A DNA stretch of 64,000 nt from Sipunculus nudus (GCA_026874595.1 CM049315.1:33932164-33996163); one strand, 5' to 3'; positions 35,827 to 48,473 are shown, counted from the first letter of the stretch. The notes: generated from the sequence alone by a model not told the origin. Translations and numbers: made by a program.

Positions 35827-38800
35827 ATGGAGATCAAGCTTATCATTTGTCTGACTTGGGTCCTACACCAAGCTACCGGCGAACCCTGCAGCCTCAGTCA
35901 GATCCCAGTCAAGACAGACCTGGATGAAAACAAGGTAAACACACACTGTATAACATCTCCAATAATTACAATGGATAGAAATATTTAATATAACTGTTAG
36001 AATTAATCCTACTCCTATTTAATTATGTTCCGCATAATTATTTTCCAGGATCTCCCGTTGATTTCGCGGCTCATCTATCTTAACCTGGTGCAGTGATGGC
36101 CGTTAACCAATCTGCGTTGATATTACTGATATTTTACGGCTGTGAAATCAATTTACGCTGGAAATATTTTTACCTTACCAGTTTCTGGACGAAAAACGCT
36201 GTATATTACTTCTATCTATAGAGCGGCTAAGCCAAATAACTGTTTTATTACCGTTCTGTCATTAGGGGTTGCCAGATCAAGTAACGTTTTCACTCCTGTA
36301 ATCCTTAGCCTCGTTGTATCAAAAGACGCGGTCACTTTTGTAACCGTTACAGTAACTATATCAAATTACGCGGTTACTTCTGAAATATTTCCAGTCGCTG
36401 TATCGAATAACGCGGTCACTTCTATAATATTTACAGTAGCTGTATTAATTTACGTTATACCCCCTGTAATATTAACAGTCGCTAAATCAAATAACGCGGT
36501 CAAAACTGTAATCTTTACAGTCACTGTGTTAAATAACGCGCCCACAACTGTAATCTTTACAGTCGCTGAATCAATTAACGCACCCGCTCCTGTAATCTTT
36601 ACAGTCGCTATATCAAACAACGCGGTCACTACTGAAATCTGTACAGCCGCTGTATAAAATGACGGGCACACAACTGTAATCGTTACAGTCGCTGAATCAA
36701 TTAACGCGCCCGCTACTGTAATCTTTACAGGCCCTCCATCAATTAAGGCTGTCACTATTGTAGTCTTTACAGTCGATATATCAAACAACGCGGTCACAAC
36801 TGTAATCTGATCAGCAGCTGTATTAAATAACGCGGTAACTACTGTAATCTGTACAGTTGCTCTATCAAATAACGCGCCAATAACTGTAATCTTTATAGAT
36901 ACTGTATCAAATAACGCGGTCACTTCTGTGCTCTTTACATTCGCTCCTTGGAATAACGCGGTAACTTTTGTAATCTTTATATTCGCTTTATCAAATAAAG
37001 CGGTACCTACTGTAATCTATACAACCGCTGTTTAAAATAACTCTGTCACTTATGTAATTTTACAGCTACTTTATCAAATAACGCTGTTATTACTGTAATC
37101 TTTACAGCTTCTGATTTAAATAATATTGTTCTAACGGTAATCTTTACAGCTGCTGGGCGTGTGGTACCTGGTTCGATGGTACCCTCCAACAACGGCGGAG
37201 GAGAATGATTCTGAATCAAATCACGCCCACGAATACTTTATAAGATCCAACGAGCTGTTTTATACATACTATTATAGGTATTTATAATAAGTATTATCAA
37301 TATTAACTAATATTATTGTAGGGTTATAAAAAGGTTCTTATTGGCACAGAAACCCTTACTATGAGGGTTTTCTAGCATTCCAAGAAAGGTTTTAAAAAGA
37401 TTTTTATGCATAGCAAAGGGCTTTCCAGAAAACCCTCAGCCAAGGGTTTTCCAGAAGACCCTTAAAAACATTTTAAAAACATCTCGAGATCTCGACATAA
37501 TATCTAGAGATTTTGACATACAATTTTTGCAACACAAAATTAGGACACATAATTTATCTGGAGATAATATTTAGAGATCTCGATTTAATATCTCGAGATC
37601 GTGAGATGAAATTTTACAGAAAAGTATTTAATCCCCGCTGGCGTTGTACGAACCATTCAATGCTTAATTGACGTAAAGCGAATAAAAAATTAAAGGGGTC
37701 CATTCAGATATCTGACGTATTTCAAATAAACATAATCCCTTGAACCTTTAAAATAATAAGCCAAACAAAGAGCCAATCCAACGGGGCACACATTGCCCCT
37801 TTTGCTTAAATCATCGTGTTTATAACATGGAGGCACAAAATGGCCGCCGGTCGTTATCGAAACACTTCCAGCAGAGACATCGGGTTTCAGTTAACACAAA
37901 ACAGGGTTTTGTAACTGACAAAATATTGCATTGCTTCATATGCTCTCACCAACAGCAACCAGGGATATTTCATTGCTCAGTCTCTTCCCCCCCCCCCCCC
38001 CGGTTACATGTCTTATTTTTCTGTATATCAACATGGGCTCAAGTACCATATAAGGCATGCTGGTGAAAAGTGTCTTGATGACCAAAACAGAAACTCTTGC
38101 CGCAAGAAAATCATTATGAAAATGATCGAGATTATTTGAACAATTCATTCATTGATTTAAATCATGTATGATTCAGATAGGTTGTCTGAATGTAATGTGA
38201 GCTAGAGTTATGACCTTTGCCCGGCATCTGTCCGTTCGTTTAAGGTTCATTTACACTTGCAATACAATGTGTATTATCCCAGGTTACTTTTGGCTGAATA
38301 CAAAAGTTAGATGTCCAGTTCACCTGGATTATACGCTGTTTTGGTTGTGTGAGTAAACATTTTTTTTCCTAACAAGACTAGAGGCCCACTCTTGCGCACA
38401 TGTATACGCTCTTTACACAACGCTTTACCTATATAGGCCTACTACCTATATTGTAAGCGCTGTTTGTTTTTATCTCGTATCATGAATCGCAACACCAGAG
38501 GGGAGCACTGTCCAATCAGATGAGACCTTGTATTGGAAGACAAAACGGTTTATCAGCCATGCAAGGAATACACGGAGCCAATTTTGTTAATTTCGTTTTG
38601 AGTGACAGCTCATCGCCCCGGCAACCGTTTGAACAGGCCACAGGCTCAGAGAGAATGGCCGGACACGAGGTTTGAACAGGTCCTTGTGCACACTGGATGC
38701 CCGGCCGATGAGCTGATATTCAAACGAAATGTAACAACATAGGCTACGTGCACACCTCGCTTGCTGGTTTCAGTTGTGCAGCCAACGGATACATGGCTAC

Positions 38801-40333
38801 GCTTACATGGTCGTAATGTCATAATCGAATAGGTTGATGATGCCAAAACGCAGAGGGTGCATTAAAATTCGACTTTTCTTTACTAAGAGTAACCATAAAA
38901 CTGTCTTAAAGCGGCGCTGGAAGCGCAACTCTGGGCGAAACCATGATGCCCGTCGAGTGTTTGTCAACTTGCAATGGGTTGGCTACTTGTCACCTCAGCA
39001 GTTTTTCAGCAGACAGACCTACTACCTGGTGGCCAAGTGTATCATAAACGGTCAAACTAGGCAGCGGGAAAATCAGTAGCTTCTTTAGAAGCGCAAGATT
39101 TCCGCTGCCTCGGGAACGTAGCGCACGTGCAAAATTCCCAAACAAGGAGAAGAAAAATGAAAGAAACATGAAACATGAAAGAAACATGAATGAAACATAT
39201 TTTGGAAGCTTGAAAATTCTTGATTTATGAAGTGGCGTGGATGGCGTGGGCGCTGTTTTTATGTTTTACGTCACTGACCGCGCCTGGTGGAAACAGTTTT
39301 CCACTTAGTTGCAGGTGTAAGTAAACTGTTTTTGAACGAACTATTGTTATAAATACGTGGATATAAACAAAAGTGACAACCTCAATACCCCAAGGGATTA
39401 GCTCTTGTTTGGCTAATTATTATAAAAGGTTCAAGGGATTGTGTTTATTTGATTGACGTCTGATATTAGAACGGACCCCTTTAACTTTGTTTTGCTTTTA
39501 GCATTAGAGGGTTCGTCCAACGCCATTGGGGACTTCAGAATTTTTTGCTTGAGATCTTGAGATATATTTTTTTCTGTGTGCTAAATTTTTTTGGGCGAAA
39601 TTGTATGTCGACTTTGAAAAAATGTTGTGTTTTCCTAAGTCAGCCACCGCGATTTTTAATTAAGGCTAGTGTTTGCATTCTTTAACATACTGAGCTCTCG
39701 TTCCCTGACATACCTTTAGCTAACTTTCGGTGTACATGTATAATATGTAGGTTAGGAGAGGTGTGTCTGGCACGTCAACCAAAGCAAATGCGGCGTCAAA
39801 ATGAGGTCGGCAAGTACAAAAAGGACTATGGTAAGTTATCCGCAATTTAGTGTTCCCCCGGGCCTTTTTATCCACTGAACCGTAAATTATTTTTATATCA
39901 TCTGATGCGGAAGCTTGAATATATAGTAATTACCATAATTACTATTTAAAGACCAATGTAACGGCATGTGATAATAAAAATGTTCTTTGGTCCCGTTTAG
40001 TACCTTTGGTGCAGAGAACAAAAGCCCTGTATTATGCTTACTGAAGCTTTCTCTTTACAATTCCGGCCTTTTCCAAATACGCAAATGTTATAATGTATTT
40101 TTTAATTGTAACTTTAAAACTGTTTTTCTCCATACACTTTGCTTTCAGTGCATACCATTTAAAAGTGAAATTACATGTATTAGTCGAAGTAAAACAACGA
40201 GGAGGAGAGTTAACCATTTTATATTATACATAACTTTTGATGCATGTACTATTTCTCAGACATATATAGTTATTTTATGACAAACGGAAAACATATGACA
40301 CTCTGTTTTAATTCCAACGAAATAGCAGATATA

Positions 40334-40381
<48 letters not shown>

Positions 40382-43300
40382 CATAAGAATACTTGTAGTC
40401 AGCTTTATTTTATGCACAAGTATTTATTCCCTAACGTGTATAATTTTTCCTTAAAAGGGTCATGTATAACAGGTATCAGAAGGGACCCCCCCCCCCCAAC
40501 TTATTTTCAGCCATCTAAAGGGTTTCAAACCCATTTTTTGCGACCTGGACACCCCCTTTCCCTTTTTTACCTGGCCTGACCCTTTTCTTAGTGTTTTTTT
40601 TTTATGTCCTCCTGGGTTGTAACCCTTTTTTCCTAAATCCGGGATCCGCCCCTGGGTATAGTTGCGTATGTTTTATAGCTGTCATATGTTGGTGTCAGTT
40701 GACATTTGAAAATGTTGTTAAATTTCAATACATTAAAAGCTAACGTAACATGCACTCAGTTTGTCTGCCAATTAGGCAGAAAAGGGAGATTCTTCCGTTA
40801 CATTTATTACTACATCACACTTACATGATTTTAATAATTAATGCTTTCCTGGACCAATGCCTTCTTTATTGTGTATAAATTCCTTATAGACCATTTACTA
40901 TATAAAATATGTATTCATTTGCTTTAATTAAACCCTCACAGATCCATGGATGGAATTAGTTTTAAAGTATAGCAAAAGTAGATTGTTTTTTCCAACTAGA
41001 TGGAGAATTACTAGGCGCGCCATATGACCCTCCCCATGACATTACTATACTAAGGTTTATATATATGTATACACAATTCCTTTTTATTTTTAGACACAGC
41101 AGTTTACGTGGTAGAGACGGATTATTCTCATTATTACGTGGAGTTTGAGTGTTTTGTTCACGCGGGCGATATTTGCGGCCAGCACTCTGTCAATGTGTGG
41201 AGCAGGAAAACAAATTTAGATCAGACCTACATGGACAGAGTTCTACAGTTAATAGACCGACTGTGTGTGTCGCCTGGCCATCACGCCGTCATCACTCATG
41301 ATTTAGGTATCTTGTATTACCCGGCTAACGACCATACTGCTATCATGACCAACATAAATATATACTACTGCTTTAAAATGTCAAAGAATAATGTTAAAAT
41401 GCATGTATTTATGGATATTATTGTACTAATAACTGATTGCGTGGATAGCATGTCTATTTTTTCCTTATCATTAACTGAGCAACACCCCGTTTCCTTAAAT
41501 AATATAAACCACTTGGCATGCACTTTAACGTTAAAATGTATGCCAGACATATAATTAATGGTTGAACAAATTTCCACTTTTCATACATTCCATCAGAAAA
41601 CACATGATTCGAGAAACTGTGTCAGTTTTAAGTATCCGTAGCCTGTTGCCATTAAAAAAAAGTAAATGCAAGAATATAATTATGAAACGCCATTCACCAA
41701 ATTACAGAGCAGCTGCACTTGATGTTGAGTTTAAATATGTCAGCGCTTACCAATTGCATGAGTTCTTTTTACAAGTAGATAGAGATGTGACCTACAAACC
41801 TATAAATATGTATCACTTTTCGAGATATGTCCAGATATTAAAACTGGGTGCTTGCAATAGCATGCTTGTATTTACTTTTCAAATGACAAAGGCTACGGAT
41901 AATCTGGACAGGCAGAAACAGGAGAAATCCTTTTCAAGTATGAAGGCCACATATTTCTTTACTGACAAAAGGAACACACATAATATTGTAAGGGAATTGG
42001 TAAGTATGCAATTTTCACTCTCACAGTATCGATGTAACAAGTGATACGGTAAACTGCCTTTGTTAATCGTAAGAATCCACAGCCTTTGTCATTTGGAAAG
42101 AAAATACAAGTCTATACAGCGGCTGAGCCGAATAACTTATTACCCAACTGTTGTTTATATTTGCCGGATCAAGTAACGTTGTCATTTATCTAATATTTAC
42201 AGCTACTGTATCACATACAATGATTGAACTTGGAATTACCTATAAAGTATACCAGAAGTGAATTATTTTCCAACTAGATCGAGAACTACTACATTAAAAT
42301 GTATGCAAAACATATGTTTATGATTGAACATATTTAAACTCTTCATACTTTTCATCAGACAACTAATCAGTAAACTGCATCACTGCATGTTAAGACTCCA
42401 TTGCCTTTCGCTACTTGAAAAGTAAATGCACGCATGCATATAATTGTAAGCGCCTAGCTCTTTTATCCGGCAGGTAGAAAAAAAGAGAAAAAAAGGCCTT
42501 TTCAAGTATATATAGGCCACATATTTCTTTACTAACAAAAAACGACAACGCTTATAGTCGTTAGGGTATGGGTTAAAATACAATTTAACAGGTAACAGGT
42601 GATTTGATTAACTGCCTTTGTTAATTGAAAGAATCCATAGCCTTTGTTTTTTTAATAGTAAATATAAGTGTGTTGCTACAAGCACCCAGCTCTAATATCA
42701 GGATGGATAGAGTAAGGGGAAACGTTTTTTCAGGTTTGTACTTCGTAGGTCACATGTCTCTCTACTTGTAAAAAGAACACATTCACTTGGTAAGCGCTGA
42801 CATCTTTAAACTCCACGCTACATCACAGCTGTTCTGTTTTTGTTTTGTTTTATGGCGTTTTTATGATCCCATGTTCTGTTGGTAGTGACATTTTTTTTTC
42901 TTCTGCAGATTGTCCGAAGTTAAAGGGAAACATTGGTAGCACAGGTAAGTTTATATTACGTTCATATTGCACGACTGTGGTCATAATTATATAATATGGT
43001 CTTTATGCTCGCAGTTTGTCTTGTAAAAAATGATCGAAATTTAGATACATAAGGAATGATTTTTATCATAGATTCTTAAATAAGGTCAGTCCTTTATGAC
43101 ACGAACTACTTGTACAATGACCATTAACATCTGTAGTGCCAAGATGACTGTGTGATATTGAATGTTGAACTTTTATTTGAAAGTCAAACTACCTGTTCTG
43201 ACCCAAAGTATTTTGGCTGATACTTGTTTGCAACCGACAGAGGGGCATATGTTTTATTATGGCACTTTTCGTGTTTTTATAATAAATCTGGGAAAATTAT

Positions 43301-43529
43301 TATTTTAATCAAAGTTGCACTGTTACAAGTAGTACGTAATCTGTTTAAATAGTATAAAATGTGTGAACAATAATACCGAGACGGACCAAAGGTCTGTTGC
43401 AGACGAAAATAATCAAATGTGTATAGGAATTTCTCCACTGATTAATTTGTTTTATTAACAGGTGTTCGTCTTCCGTTAAATATTGCGCTCCTGGTGATTT
43501 CAAGTGCCATCTACCGGTTATTTATGTAA
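35827..43529 (+). CDS. secreted, probably GPI-anchored lipocalin (RBP4-like cysteines), 6 exons
   Basis: Exons, called on GT-AG sites and unbroken phase, are 35827-35934, 37150-37277, 39751-39830, 41094-41306, 42909-42944 and 43462-43529. Together they give 210 residues, a normal lipocalin length plus a tail. Residues 1-18 are a signal peptide (MEIKLIICLTWVLHQATG). All three lipocalin signatures are visible: GVWY at 39-42 (GxW), TDYSHY at 114-119 (TDY) and SR at 142-143. Cysteines 21, 84, 125, 133, 163 and 178 follow almost exactly the spacing of the three disulfides of vertebrate retinol-binding protein 4. The last two exons add GNIGSTG and then a hydrophobic tail (192-210), the pattern of a GPI-attachment signal, as known for insect Lazarillo. 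Such a protein would bind a small hydrophobic ligand at the outer cell surface; the ligand is unknown. The start is the first in-frame ATG and fits the signal peptide. Introns hold repeats described separately. Confidence 0.85.
36220..37155 (+). repeat. 42-bp minisatellite built on the exon-2 splice acceptor
   Basis: About 22 units of 42 bp, typically ...TGTAATCTTTACAGTCGCTGTATCAAATAACGCGG (read as overlapping short words), fill the end of lipocalin intron 1. The last unit runs into exon 2: its TAATCTTTACAG is the real acceptor at 37149, and the matching AGs of the two previous units lie exactly 42 and 84 bp upstream (37107 and 37065). About 15 units keep a pyrimidine-(N)CAG. Because 42 is a multiple of three, long ORFs appear on both strands (36142-36657 and 36450-36923); they have no proper start and are repeat artefacts. 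A stray piece of the same sequence is at about 42110-42215. Confidence 0.85.
37505..39620. mobile_element. DNA element with ~280-bp terminal inverted repeats in lipocalin intron 2
   Basis: 37505-37795 matches the reverse complement of about 39385-39620. Landmark words on the left are GACATACAATTTTTGC, GGCGTTGTACGAACC, TTAAAGGGGTCC and AATCCCTTGAACCTTT. The 1.6-kb interior includes an 81-codon basic ORF (38834-39079) of unknown kind and shows no transposase motif. Two interior pieces (38405-38450 and 39083-39122) recur joined together at 45006-45105, which suggests a family with deletion derivatives. Target duplications were not identified. Confidence 0.65.
40333..40379. repeat. (TA)n microsatellite in lipocalin intron 3
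   Basis: TA run of about 47 bp. Confidence 0.9.
40475..40654. mobile_element. possible hAT-type MITE fragment
   Basis: The right end reads GGATCCGCCCCTG, the inverse of CAGGGGCGGATCC, a terminus common among hAT-type MITEs, and a C-run lies at the other side (40484-40497). The left terminus is not clear. Confidence 0.3.
41535..42830. repeat. three diverged tandem copies in lipocalin intron 4
   Basis: Blocks at about 41535-42060, 42295-42580 and 42590-42800 share ordered words: AAAATGTATGC, AAAAGTAAATGCA, CCTTTTCAAGTAT, GGCCACATATTTCTTTACT and AACTGCCTTTGTTAAT. The 160-codon ORF at 41562-42044 lies in the first block; the others have lost it, and it shows no domain, so it is not called as a gene. 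Confidence 0.6.
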
Positions 43530-43784
43530 TCAGCAGTCAGCATGATGTTCAGACCAACAAGTCACTTTTTAAATGGCAGCCAAAATGAGACCAGCTTCTA
43601 CCAGGGGGCTAAACATGATGACGCACACCATACCCATCCCGACTCCCTGTACAAGCCTGTATTTATGGAGTCGTCGGATGAAATCGTGACTCTTGTTTAC
43701 TCACCGTTCTTAAACAGTATTATACCAGGTACTCAAGAAAATCCTTCAGAAATTACCAAAACCCCCGTTAAAGTCTACATTTGA
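43530..43784 (+). other. 84-codon in-frame extension after the lipocalin stop
   Basis: After the TAA at 43527-43529 the lipocalin frame stays open for 84 codons to TGA at 43782. The stretch starts SAVSMMFRPTSHF and contains an N-glycosylation site (NGS) and many polar residues. A CAGCAG at 43531-43536 could act as an alternative acceptor that stays in frame with exon 5 and would skip the hydrophobic tail. It may simply be 3' untranslated sequence. Confidence 0.35.
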
Positions 43785-44302
43785 GGAGTTTGAGTACTTT
43801 GACCAAGGAGTAACTTAGGATTTGATTGGGGTTTTCTTCGTCAAAACTGTTTAAAACAGTTAATTCTGTAAGGTTTAAAAGTAAGAATACAGTATGACTC
43901 TTCTCTGATCATTGTGTAAGATCCAGAAGGACATCATCTGGCTATGTATCGAAACTACTTTGACTCAAATGACTAAAAAGAAAGCAACGTGATGGTTTCT
44001 GTGTATTGTGTATTCATTTGCTTTACAGTCGATCGTCGCAAAATTCGTTTCGATTACATATATATAAAGTTCACCTTATGATTTTATCATGTTTATCTTT
44101 ATTTTTTTACTTTAATCAACCCTTTAACTCCAGTTTTTAAGTCAAACCCCATGATAACCAGGCCATTGCATTCATCCACTTTCAAGTATTGTGTCATGAA
44201 AATATGTTGATGTAAATGTATATATGTATCACTTATCTATTCTTAAAATATTCTTATAAGTTCATTTTCATAGCATTTAGCAAAACATTTTGTAACACCA
44301 GT

Positions 44303-44308
44303 AATAAA
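44303..44308 (+). terminator. polyadenylation signal, lipocalin gene
   Basis: AATAAA about 775 bp after the stop, in a T-rich setting; the first well-placed signal downstream. Confidence 0.45.
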
Positions 44309-44339
44309 GACATATGTATGTATTAAGTTTGAGTGGTTA

Positions 44340-47300
44340 CCTCTTTGATAAAAACAAACTGGAGAGAGAGAGAGAGAGAGAGGTAGGGAGGGAGAAAATA
44401 ACATAATTTAAGTCTGTATCCGACAAAAATAAGCCTGCAACATTGTCACAAGGTACATGGCTATATTAGCTAGCCAAAAAGTAAAAAGGGGATCCACATG
44501 GCAGCTCAAAATAAACCATTTATATTTAAGTACTAACAAATAATGCTAGTCACGGCTGAGTCAACGAGCAAACGATGTTGTCCTTGTGTGAAGTTCATAT
44601 CGAGCCGTCTTCCGTGCTCTGTGCTCAGTAATCGGCCGAAAAAGACATGCAGTGCTATTTACTGATTGGCTGATTGATTGACTCAGATAGTGAGAGACAG
44701 AGAGGTAGGTAGGTAGTTAATTTGGAGATGAGTTAAACTGAACGAAATTTAGTTTCTTTAGCTTCAGGGTCTTCTTATACACAGTATGTCAGATATTTAT
44801 AGATATTTAAAATCATTATGTTAGGAGGCCAATGTTGCATAAATAATGCGCAGTTCATTGGCTGCTAGTTACTTCATATAATATACACACTATATTGACC
44901 GTCTTTGTGAGTCAATATTCACGATTATCCCAATTGACAAAGCGTGTGTGTATGTGTGTGTCTATGGGGGGGGGGGGGTTGTCCCCGAGAAAGCTGAAAT
45001 TAGAAAATATACGCTCTTTACACAGCGCTTTACCTGTACGTCTACTACATATCAGTAGCTAGCTTGTATAGAAGCGCAAAATTTCTATTGCCTCGGGAGC
45101 GTACACTGAAACATATCTGACTAACCGCCAAGCGTCTCTCTCATCTCTGTCTAAGGTCTAGAATATATTATATGCTATATAATGATATACTATGTCGCCA
45201 TGGTTCCAGTCACAACCAAGTCCATGCACATGCACTATTTCTGATAAAGGTATCTGCAGAAAAAGGTCAAATAAAGACAGCAGTAATAAAATTACATGTA
45301 CACGTCACAATCCTCGTTTGTATCATAAAATACCATGTCGGAGTGGGTATTGATGACTGACAAAGCCAACTTTAATGGGAACCATTTGTTATTGATGAAA
45401 TAGCGTCGGATTGCAATGTTTCCGGATTGTCAAGGGTCGGAATGTTAGGTCACGACTGTACATGTATTATTTCTCTAGGTCTCCTGAGACAGCATTAGGC
45501 CTATATACACGACTGGTGCTCTTGGCCTCGGCACATTTGTAACTCATTCTTATAATGATGTTTAAAAGACCTCAGTGTTTACTGCAATTTTACAAACGTC
45601 GGATTGAAAAGAAAAATTTATTAACACAAAAATAAACTGGAGAAAGTAAGCGCAATATATTGCTCTGTACCACGACACCACCCAACTACCCCGTGAAAAC
45701 ATGACTCTTATATTGGTCTGATAAGCCAATGATACAAAGTCATGGAAAATATACTGCAAAGGCCCGTGCAGCCTACTGCATAAGCAGAATGTAAAGATCG
45801 TTTTTTTTTTACATTAAGCTACGAGTGACGAGTTTACACACAAGAATAAATGTAAATGTAAAACAAAAGTGTAAGATCCTATCTCTCTGCATAGTTACCA
45901 GTCGTTTCCTGTGTCTCGCACAAGTAAAAGCTGTATTCCACATAACCCCTGGGAGACATACTTGTATGTGGTCAGAAATTCTACAGATGCAGGCCATTTT
46001 TTTTACAATATCCTGAGATATAATGGGTTCTTTTCCGCATATGGTAGGTGTTATTAGTAAATACTAAAACATACTTAATATTCAGTTTGGTTTAATTTAT
46101 GGAACAGCGTATCTACAGGTCATGCTCGGTGTATTCAAAAAGACGGAAATGTTTGCCTCTCCATCGAGATTAACATTTTCCTTCCCTACATGGATAACAT
46201 GCAATCCCTGTATGTCAGGCCGAAAAGCTCTCCTATGTCAGAGGGGAAAATGACCCCTCCCTGGTCTTTCTGCACATCCCGCTATATTTACATATGCCGT
46301 GTCACCTTTATCGCACCAAAGTTATACCAAAAGGTTTTACAAAATATAAATTTGTCAACTAAATAACACTTTCTATTTAGGAACTTCTGAAAGGATGTGA
46401 ATAATACGTGCTTTATTTACCCTGTGTGCAGCAAAAATGCCAATTTCAATTTCTACATGAAAGAGCTGCGTTTCGTCATGAAAGCGTGCATTTGTGCCAA
46501 AAGAGCTATGCATGACATCCCTGGATAACACAGATAACATTGCTGTGTGGATGATGCCCAAAAATATGTATAAAATTGGTTCCCTTGGCTTTTCACTGTG
46601 TCTGAAAGGGAAAACGGCGTCAGCAGAATTTTATTGACATTCAAAACAGTCCAACTTTGCCCGAGCGTCCCCGAAAATTATTAGCCACCGCCGTTTTATT
46701 ACCGGGTGAAACTTGTATTGTCACCCACAGTCAGCCGCTTAGTCTCAAATGTAGTGCGACATTGACCGATACCTAGTAAAATTTACAACGACAGCAGTCT
46801 TTGCACGTCAGCGAGGTACGGGTTATCTTATATTCACTGTTGTTTTAAGTGAGACAGTCGCTATGTCACACCTGTGACAATGACTTCCCGTGAGGTAGGC
46901 CAGGTAAACGTGATCTCTTTTTCCCGGGTAGAGGGCCGGTTAAATTACTGTGGTATTGCTAATGCTCACCAGATGGTGACACTGGGCGACCTCCTGAGGT
47001 TTGTCGGAACCTGGTGCTTATATTTACTTATTTATTAATCCATAATTTTTTTTATTATTTTCTGCTAATTCAAAAAATTACATTGATTACTCGGAGTAAT
47101 TTCTATAGTTTGATATCAATATCTTCTGTGCGTCCATATTTATCAGTTCTAGAATATGTCTGGTATTTACAATAATTTCTGATAAATTGATGTTTTAGGA
47201 TGTATTTATTTTTTCACTAAAATATCTTACTTTTTGGTGATCAATCCTTTGAACCTAAATTACGTTCATTCTCAAATGGTTTCAATTTTTACAAAACAAA

Positions 47301-47370
47301 CACACAGAATTTCTTTTTGCGCACTTGCACACCCACAAACGCGCATGTACAAACCCCTACACCACATGTT
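44340..47370. other. gene-free stretch with scattered repeats
   Basis: Contains (GA)n at 44362-44382, (GT)n/(G)n at 44943-44978, the joined fragment of the intron-2 element at 45006-45105, and a short match to the 13.6/26.1-kb repeat at about 46103-46150. ORFs at 45172-46644 have no domain or splice support. Confidence 0.45.
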
Positions 47371-47375
47371 TAATA

Positions 47376-47823
47376 TACTGTGGTTGCCTTCTTGTTCGCG
47401 AGGGTTTTAAATGGTGATATTCGCGAATGTGACATAATCGCGAATATGAAACCCTCGGGAATAAGATGCCCCTTCAGCTAAGATGAACAAAAGAGGATGA
47501 TGCATCTGTGCAAACAGATTACTTCTTATACCTATGGAATGGTCAAAACCTATCCAAACTGGCCGATGCATACAAGCACTAGCCTAATCTTCGTAAAACA
47601 TGCAGTAATCACACGAGATCTATGAATTGTGACACCGGTCAAAGTGAATGACTGAACCAGAAATAAATAAGGTATTGTCGGATTAATTATAAATTCATAA
47701 CAATACAAATACTGCCGTACATAGATTTTATATATTCTTTTGCAATCGCGAAAACGAAACCCTCGCGAATAGTTATGTATAAAGAAATCGCGAAATTTTA
47801 GCCTCGCTCAGTCAACCACAGTA
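47376..47823. mobile_element. MITE with TACTGTGGTTG ends and TA target
   Basis: The left end TATACTGTGGTTG (47374-47386) and the right end CAACCACAGTATA (47813-47825) are perfect inverted repeats including flanking TA. Inside, TTCGCGAGGGTTTT and its near inverse CGAAACCCTCGCGAA extend the pairing. It is about 448 bp with no ORF. The TA target suggests a Tc1/mariner-type mobiliser. Confidence 0.8.
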
Positions 47824-47879
47824 TACGTGTTTCATTAATTACGCACAATCGAGTCTGAAACTTCGTCATAAGGGGGTAT

Positions 47880-47915
47880 TCGACTTAAGCGAATTCGACA
47901 CAACGAGGTTTCACC

Positions 47916-47916
<1 letters not shown>
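47880..47916 (-). mobile_element. solo Tigger-like terminus
   Basis: On the minus strand CGGTGAAACCTCGTTGTGTC continues into GAATTCGCTTAAGTCGAAT, matching the left end of the element at 3475. It sits directly against the (TA)n tract. No partner end was found. Confidence 0.6.

Positions 47917-47998
<82 letters not shown>
47917..47998. repeat. (TA)n microsatellite
   Basis: TA run of about 80 bp with a short TTTATTTA interruption. Confidence 0.95.
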
Positions 47999-48002
<4 letters not shown>

Positions 48003-48473
48003 CTTGGTAACGGCCACGATAAAATGCGCAACGCTTCAGGCCAAAAGAAAGTTGTGTTTCTCAGGCATCGCCCTCGTCAACTATAACCCCTCCCGCATCA
48101 AACATGTTTATTTTGATTTTCATCTCTTAAGAAGATAATACAATTTTGATTAGGTTTGTTATGTAGTGTTCAGCAAAAAAATGTTATGTTATTTCATGCT
48201 TTTCCCTGATCATAGGACATTTTTATGGAAACATACAGAAAAAGGTAAAAAAAAAATTCTCCCGCCCGCACTGATTTCTGAGAAACAGTGCCTGAGAACC
48301 ACACCTTTTTTGGCCTTGAAAACATTTTATTTTAAGTACAGTATGTCATCATCTTGCCATTCATTTACCACTACGTTGAGGTGAAAACCAATTTCTGTAG
48401 CGCTTTACATAAACCTGTGTATTAAATACACCTATTTTGTGTTTTGACATTTTGTGTCTGTCCACAGGTGGAG

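Noticed and set aside
36142-36923. Long ORFs of 171 and 157 codons on opposite strands with 14-residue repeats
   Set aside because: They are products of the 42-bp minisatellite, whose period is a multiple of three; they lie in an intron and have no independent gene signals.
41562-42044. 160-codon ORF between lipocalin exons 4 and 5
   Set aside because: It lies in an intron inside a diverged tandem repeat whose other copies do not keep the frame, and it shows no domain.
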